Shown: positions 6,640 through 8,792 of the stretch, in pieces
Position numbering within the stretch: position 1 is the first letter of the stretch
Layout: every line of letters starts with the position of its first letter
Origin: an uncultured Coriobacteriales bacterium
GTDB lineage: Bacteria; Actinomycetota; Coriobacteriia; Coriobacteriales; UMGS124
DNA length: 8,792 bases
Assembly (NCBI GenBank): GCA_934662525.1
Contig: CAKUKJ010000074.1
Coordinates: forward strand, 1 to 8,792
Reading direction: 5' to 3'
Notes under the pieces: model-generated
The model's input: only the letters and a program-made list of their open reading frames with translations
What the model was told of the DNA's origin: nothing
The model's database searches: none
Position numbers and translations under genes: made by a program

Positions 6640-6647
6640 GCCTTACG

Positions 6648-6654
6648 CCTCCTT
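6648..6654 (-). promoter_or_regulatory. Strong ribosome binding site of the HipA-like kinase
   Basis: AAGGAGG on the minus strand, a full anti-16S match, lies 8 bases before ATG 6639. It fixes the start and suggests efficient translation, in contrast to the weak site before hipB. A lone TACAAT (minus strand, 6688-6693) upstream may be a -10 box, but no -35 is seen. Confidence 0.75.
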
Positions 6655-6859
6655 ACGCGCATCACATCTTGCGTTGGTGTTTGCGGAATTGTACGTCACA
6701 CAATGCTTGCGCGGCCACCTTGTCGCAGCAGGCGGCGTTTCTTCGCCACACAAGGCAGGATACGACTCCGCTTTGCGTTTGAGCTGTCTGGAGACACTGC
6801 GCGCAGGAGAGGAGCGAAACAGATCGAGCCAAATGCGAACTGCTCCGCCCTGACGACAT

Positions 6860-7843
6860 CTATAGCTTTTCAAGCAGCTGGTCAATCTCGGGGATGCAGG
6901 ATTCGAATCGCTCGTAGCTGGGGGAAGTTATGACGAGGGGCTCACCGGTGATGGGATGGGTGAAGGACTCGCGCCAGGCGTGGAGCATGAGCGGGGTGGG
7001 ATGGGGGGACTCGGCGGTGCCTTCGGAGCGCATGCCAGTTGGGTTGCGGCGCGAGCCGCCTCTTAGGCCGGGCGTTTGCGCATCATGCCCGTAGAGGACG
7101 TCTCCCACAACGGGAAACCCACGAGAGGCCAGGTGCACGCGAATCTGGTGCCTGCGACCCGTGCCGAGCGTCACGAGGAGCAGCGAGAAACGATTGTCAG
7201 GCGATAGGGCAAGGCGCTCGACATAGGTGAGGGCGTCTTGCCCTTGACCGCGTGGGCAAGTACGCATGCGGCGGGCATCGTGGCGGTCGCGCGCAAGGGG
7301 CGCATCGATGCGGTCGTGTGTCTTGGGATAGATGCCCTCAACAAGGACAAGGTAGCGCTTCTGCATGAGCGCGTGGTCGGCGACGAGGGCATCGAACAGG
7401 CCTTGGAACTCGACTGCCTTCGAAAAGAGCACGATGCCGGTGGTGTCGACGTCAAGACGTTGCAAAGCTTGGGGGCTCAAGAGCCCCTCCCCCGCTTCAA
7501 GATAGGCCTCCATACGAGCCGAGAGGGTGTCGTTAGCAGAGCCGTCGCCATGCACGAGCAACCCCGAGGGCTTGTCTGCTGCAAGGATAAAGTCGTCCTC
7601 ATACAGGATGCGTGGGGAGGCCTGTGAGCGAACAGGGACACTTGCAGGCTCGGTGGCGGCATCGATGGCCAGTCCGTGAGTTTGAGGGTCGAACGACGCC
7701 CTGCCCTGGGCCCGCAGACGGGCAGAGAGCGTCTTTGAAATACCGAGGTCAACAAGAGCCGTCGAAACGTCTTTGACATCAGCATCCATAACAAAACGGA
7801 ACGACTTGCCTGCACGGCCTTCGTATATATAAGGAAACCCCAT
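6860..7843 (-). CDS. RluA-family RNA pseudouridine synthase
   Basis: A 327-residue RNA pseudouridine synthase, counting from ATG 7843. An S4-like stretch (about 24-50, VSTALVDLGISKTLSARLRAQG) precedes the catalytic domain. The core shows ILYEDDFILAADKPSGLLVHG, the catalytic motif LQRLDVDTTGIVLFSK with Asp131 in RLD, KRYLVLVEG, GRRHQIRVHL (about 230-239), and LMLHAWRESFTHPITGEPL near the end. These enzymes isomerise specific uridines in 23S rRNA or tRNA; the target site cannot be told, so no symbol is given. The open frame continues to ATG 7897, but ATG 7843 has GAGGG 7 bases ahead and the extra 18 residues look random. A Gly/Ser/Arg/Pro-rich insert of roughly 25 residues lies between GDVLYG and LMLHAW, longer than usual. 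It stands 220 bases before the HipA-like kinase and is probably a separate transcript. Confidence 0.93.
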   Translation of the reverse strand: MGFPYIYEGRAGKSFRFVMDADVKDVSTALVDLGISKTLSARLRAQGRASFDPQTHGLAIDAATEPASVPVRSQASPRILYEDDFILAADKPSGLLVHGDGSANDTLSARMEAYLEAGEGLLSPQALQRLDVDTTGIVLFSKAVEFQGLFDALVADHALMQKRYLVLVEGIYPKTHDRIDAPLARDRHDARRMRTCPRGQGQDALTYVERLALSPDNRFSLLLVTLGTGRRHQIRVHLASRGFPVVGDVLYGHDAQTPGLRGGSRRNPTGMRSEGTAESPHPTPLMLHAWRESFTHPITGEPLVITSPSYERFESCIPEIDQLLEKL

Positions 7844-7850
7844 TTGCAAG

Positions 7851-7863
7851 CCCTCTTCCCTCC
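7851..7863 (-). promoter_or_regulatory. Ribosome binding site of the pseudouridine synthase
   Basis: A purine-rich GGAGGGAAGAGGG (minus strand) ends 7 bases before ATG 7843. It is the reason for preferring this start over the in-frame ATG at 7897. Confidence 0.7.
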
Positions 7864-8273
7864 GCAATAAACGATGTCGGTGCCTCTGCGTCCCCATTCA
7901 CGAAAATAAAAAAATGGGGGAGCAAAAACCGCCGAGATGTTTCCGCATTTTAGGGGTTCTCCAGCCAGGAACCAGGCGTGAGGCGGGGCTGTTTCATCCA
8001 AATACTCAATGGGGCAAATTGCATCCATGAAAAAGTGCAGGTAGATGAGCCAAGAGTATGTGAATGAACAGCGCAGAGCCTTCCCTCCTCTTCACGGGCG
8101 GCCATTCCATGGCTGGAGAAGGCCGGTTTCGCGGAAGAAACCACCGATCAAGCGCCTTTTTCATGCGTGGCAATCAAAAGGTGGGGTTCATATCCACACA
8201 TGCATGCCCCTGGCAAGTCTATAAGGCAAAATGCTTAGCCGGAAAGACGCAAGAAGACCAAGCATAAACAAAC
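7864..8273. other. Region without a convincing gene
   Basis: About 410 bases lie between the pseudouridine synthase and the terminator of the FMN-binding gene. Short open frames on both strands (for example plus 8064-8267 and minus 7950-8144) show no recognisable motif, weak start signals and odd composition. Visible structures are an inverted repeat CCCCATT/AATGGGG (7892-7898 and 7913-7919) around an A-rich loop, and a 6-base stem GGTTTC/GAAACC (8125-8130 and 8137-8142). It presumably holds the pseudouridine synthase promoter, but I cannot place one. No tRNA or known riboswitch core is recognised. Confidence 0.5.
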
Positions 8274-8303
8274 AGAGGGACACCTCAGATGAGATGTCCC
8301 TCT
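8274..8303 (-). terminator. Rho-independent terminator of the FMN-binding gene
   Basis: AGAGGGACA (8274-8282) pairs with TGTCCCTCT (8295-8303); the stem extends across a wobble into CTCA/TGAG with a tiny loop, giving about 14 pairs. Read on the minus strand it is followed by GTTTGTTTATG, a T-rich tract, and it lies about 30 bases past the stop of the FMN-binding gene. On the plus strand the following bases are not T-rich, so it most likely serves the minus strand. Confidence 0.85.
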
Positions 8304-8333
8304 TAGATGAACCAAGATAGAAAAGGCCGGAGC

Positions 8334-8792
8334 TTAGGCCTTGGCCTGCTCGAGGCAGTCGTCCACGGCCGTGAAGATGGCCTTGGAGGTGACGGTCGCG
8401 CCGGAGACGGCGTCGACGCCCTCGGTGCCGTTGGCCTCGACGATCTCGTCGGGGAGCTGCTCGATGGCCTTGGAGCCGATGCCCTGGGTCTCGGAGTTGT
8501 CGCCCACGGTGACGGAGGCGACCTTGCCGTCCTTGACCTCGACGGTCACGGGCACCTTGCCGCCGATGCCCTTGCCCTCGGCGGTGTACTCGCCGTCCTT
8601 GTAGGAAGCGGCGGAGGCGTCAGCCTTGGCGTCCTTGCTGTCAGCCTTGGAGTCGGCAGCGGGGGTAGCCTGCTCGAGGCAGTCGTCCACGGCCGTGAAG
8701 ATGGCCTTGGAGGTCACGGAGGCTCCGGAGACGGCGTCGACGCCCTCGGTGCCGTTGGCGGCCACGATCTCGTCGGGGAGCTGCTCGATGGC
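8334..8792 (-). CDS. FMN-binding domain protein with tandem repeats (C-terminal part, cut by window edge)
   Basis: The last 152 codons of a longer protein. Two FMN-binding domains (PF04205 type) are seen: the end of one (residues 1-42) and a complete one (about 64-150), joined by an Ala/Asp/Lys/Ser-rich linker (43-63). The complete domain begins YKDGEYTAEGKGIGG, continues VTVEVKDGKVASVTV, and ends with VDAVSGATVTSKAI. Thr133 in SGAT is the expected site where ApbE-type flavin transferases attach FMN through a phosphoester bond. In the preceding domain the same position is Ser25 (SGAS). The 42-residue ends of the two domains differ at two positions only. Proteins with tandem domains of this kind, such as Listeria PplA, are extracytoplasmic flavoproteins that carry electrons to outside acceptors. 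The signal peptide or lipobox would lie beyond the right edge, so the location is inferred. A terminator follows the stop. Confidence 0.9.
   Translation of the reverse strand, partial: AIEQLPDEIVAANGTEGVDAVSGASVTSKAIFTAVDDCLEQATPAADSKADSKDAKADASAASYKDGEYTAEGKGIGGKVPVTVEVKDGKVASVTVGDNSETQGIGSKAIEQLPDEIVEANGTEGVDAVSGATVTSKAIFTAVDDCLEQAKA
8343..8468 (-). repeat. FMN-domain repeat, downstream copy
   Basis: These 126 bases encode the 42-residue end of the last FMN-binding domain. Aligned by eye with 8667-8792 (324 bases away) they match at about 118 of 126 positions, with differences clustered at the flavin acceptor codon and one alanine/glutamate codon. Such similarity at the DNA level points to recent duplication or gene conversion. 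Confidence 0.85.
8667..8792 (-). repeat. FMN-domain repeat, upstream copy (reaches window edge)
   Basis: This is the counterpart of the repeat at 8343-8468, encoding AIEQLPDEIV through DDCLEQA with SGAS instead of SGAT. It touches the right edge, so the full repeat unit and the total number of copies are not visible. Confidence 0.85.

Noticed and set aside
6643..6885. Minus-strand frame of 80 codons just before the HipA-like kinase, considered as its missing antitoxin
   Set aside because: It overlaps the end of the pseudouridine synthase, has no helix-turn-helix pattern and an arginine/serine/alanine-rich, cysteine-scattered composition typical of a chance frame.
7950..8144. Short minus-strand open frames in the gap before the pseudouridine synthase, including one from ATG 8028 that runs into it out of frame
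   Set aside because: No ribosome binding site, no motif, and the longer one continues as a shadow of the synthase.
8210..8265. Plus-strand GGCAAA and GGAAAGACGCAAG resembling pieces of a cyclic di-GMP riboswitch
   Set aside because: The pieces do not fall in the right order or spacing, the expected helices do not form by eye, and no plus-strand gene follows.

Overview
The window looks like a chromosomal segment from a Coriobacteriia-type actinobacterium (Olsenella, Collinsella or Atopobium relatives). This is inferred from the gene mix: a tandem FMN-binding domain protein, a HipA-like kinase of the type common in gut Firmicutes and Coriobacteria, and the tail of an AAA+ ATPase with a winged-helix C-terminus. 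No rRNA or tRNA is present to fix the taxonomy. Base composition varies by eye: the left polysaccharide genes and the hipBA region are poorer in GC than the pseudouridine synthase and the FMN-binding gene, which fits an accessory left half and a more core right half.

Region 1 (1 to about 3100, all minus strand) is the promoter-proximal end of a surface polysaccharide operon. Its gene order is an initiating undecaprenyl-phosphate sugar-1-phosphate transferase, a CgeB-like glycosyltransferase, an NAD-dependent sugar epimerase/dehydratase and a family 2 glycosyltransferase that runs off the left edge. Junctions are tight (3-base gap, 4-base overlap, 11-base gap), so the genes are probably co-transcribed. 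A run of nine C (nine G on the coding strand) lies just upstream of the preferred start of the first gene and could make expression phase-variable.

Region 2 (3449 to 6639) is a defence or persistence-like island. It holds a complete hipBA toxin-antitoxin pair on the minus strand, preceded by an operator region with three copies of a 13-base element and a separate 16-base palindrome. Directly next to the outermost copy is the frameshifted C-terminal remnant of an AAA+ ATPase on the plus strand. Converging on that remnant is a second, distantly related HipA-fold kinase with its own strong ribosome binding site but no visible antitoxin gene.

Region 3 (6860 to 8792, minus strand) holds an RluA-family RNA pseudouridine synthase, a 490-base stretch without a convincing gene, a strong rho-independent terminator, and the C-terminal part of a protein with two near-identical FMN-binding repeats, probably a flavinylated extracytoplasmic electron carrier.

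I did not find a clearly new system. The points most worth a second look are the hipBA operator array abutting the ATPase remnant, the two unrelated HipA-fold kinases side by side, the homopolymer upstream of the polysaccharide operon, and the SGAS/SGAT difference between the FMN-binding repeats.
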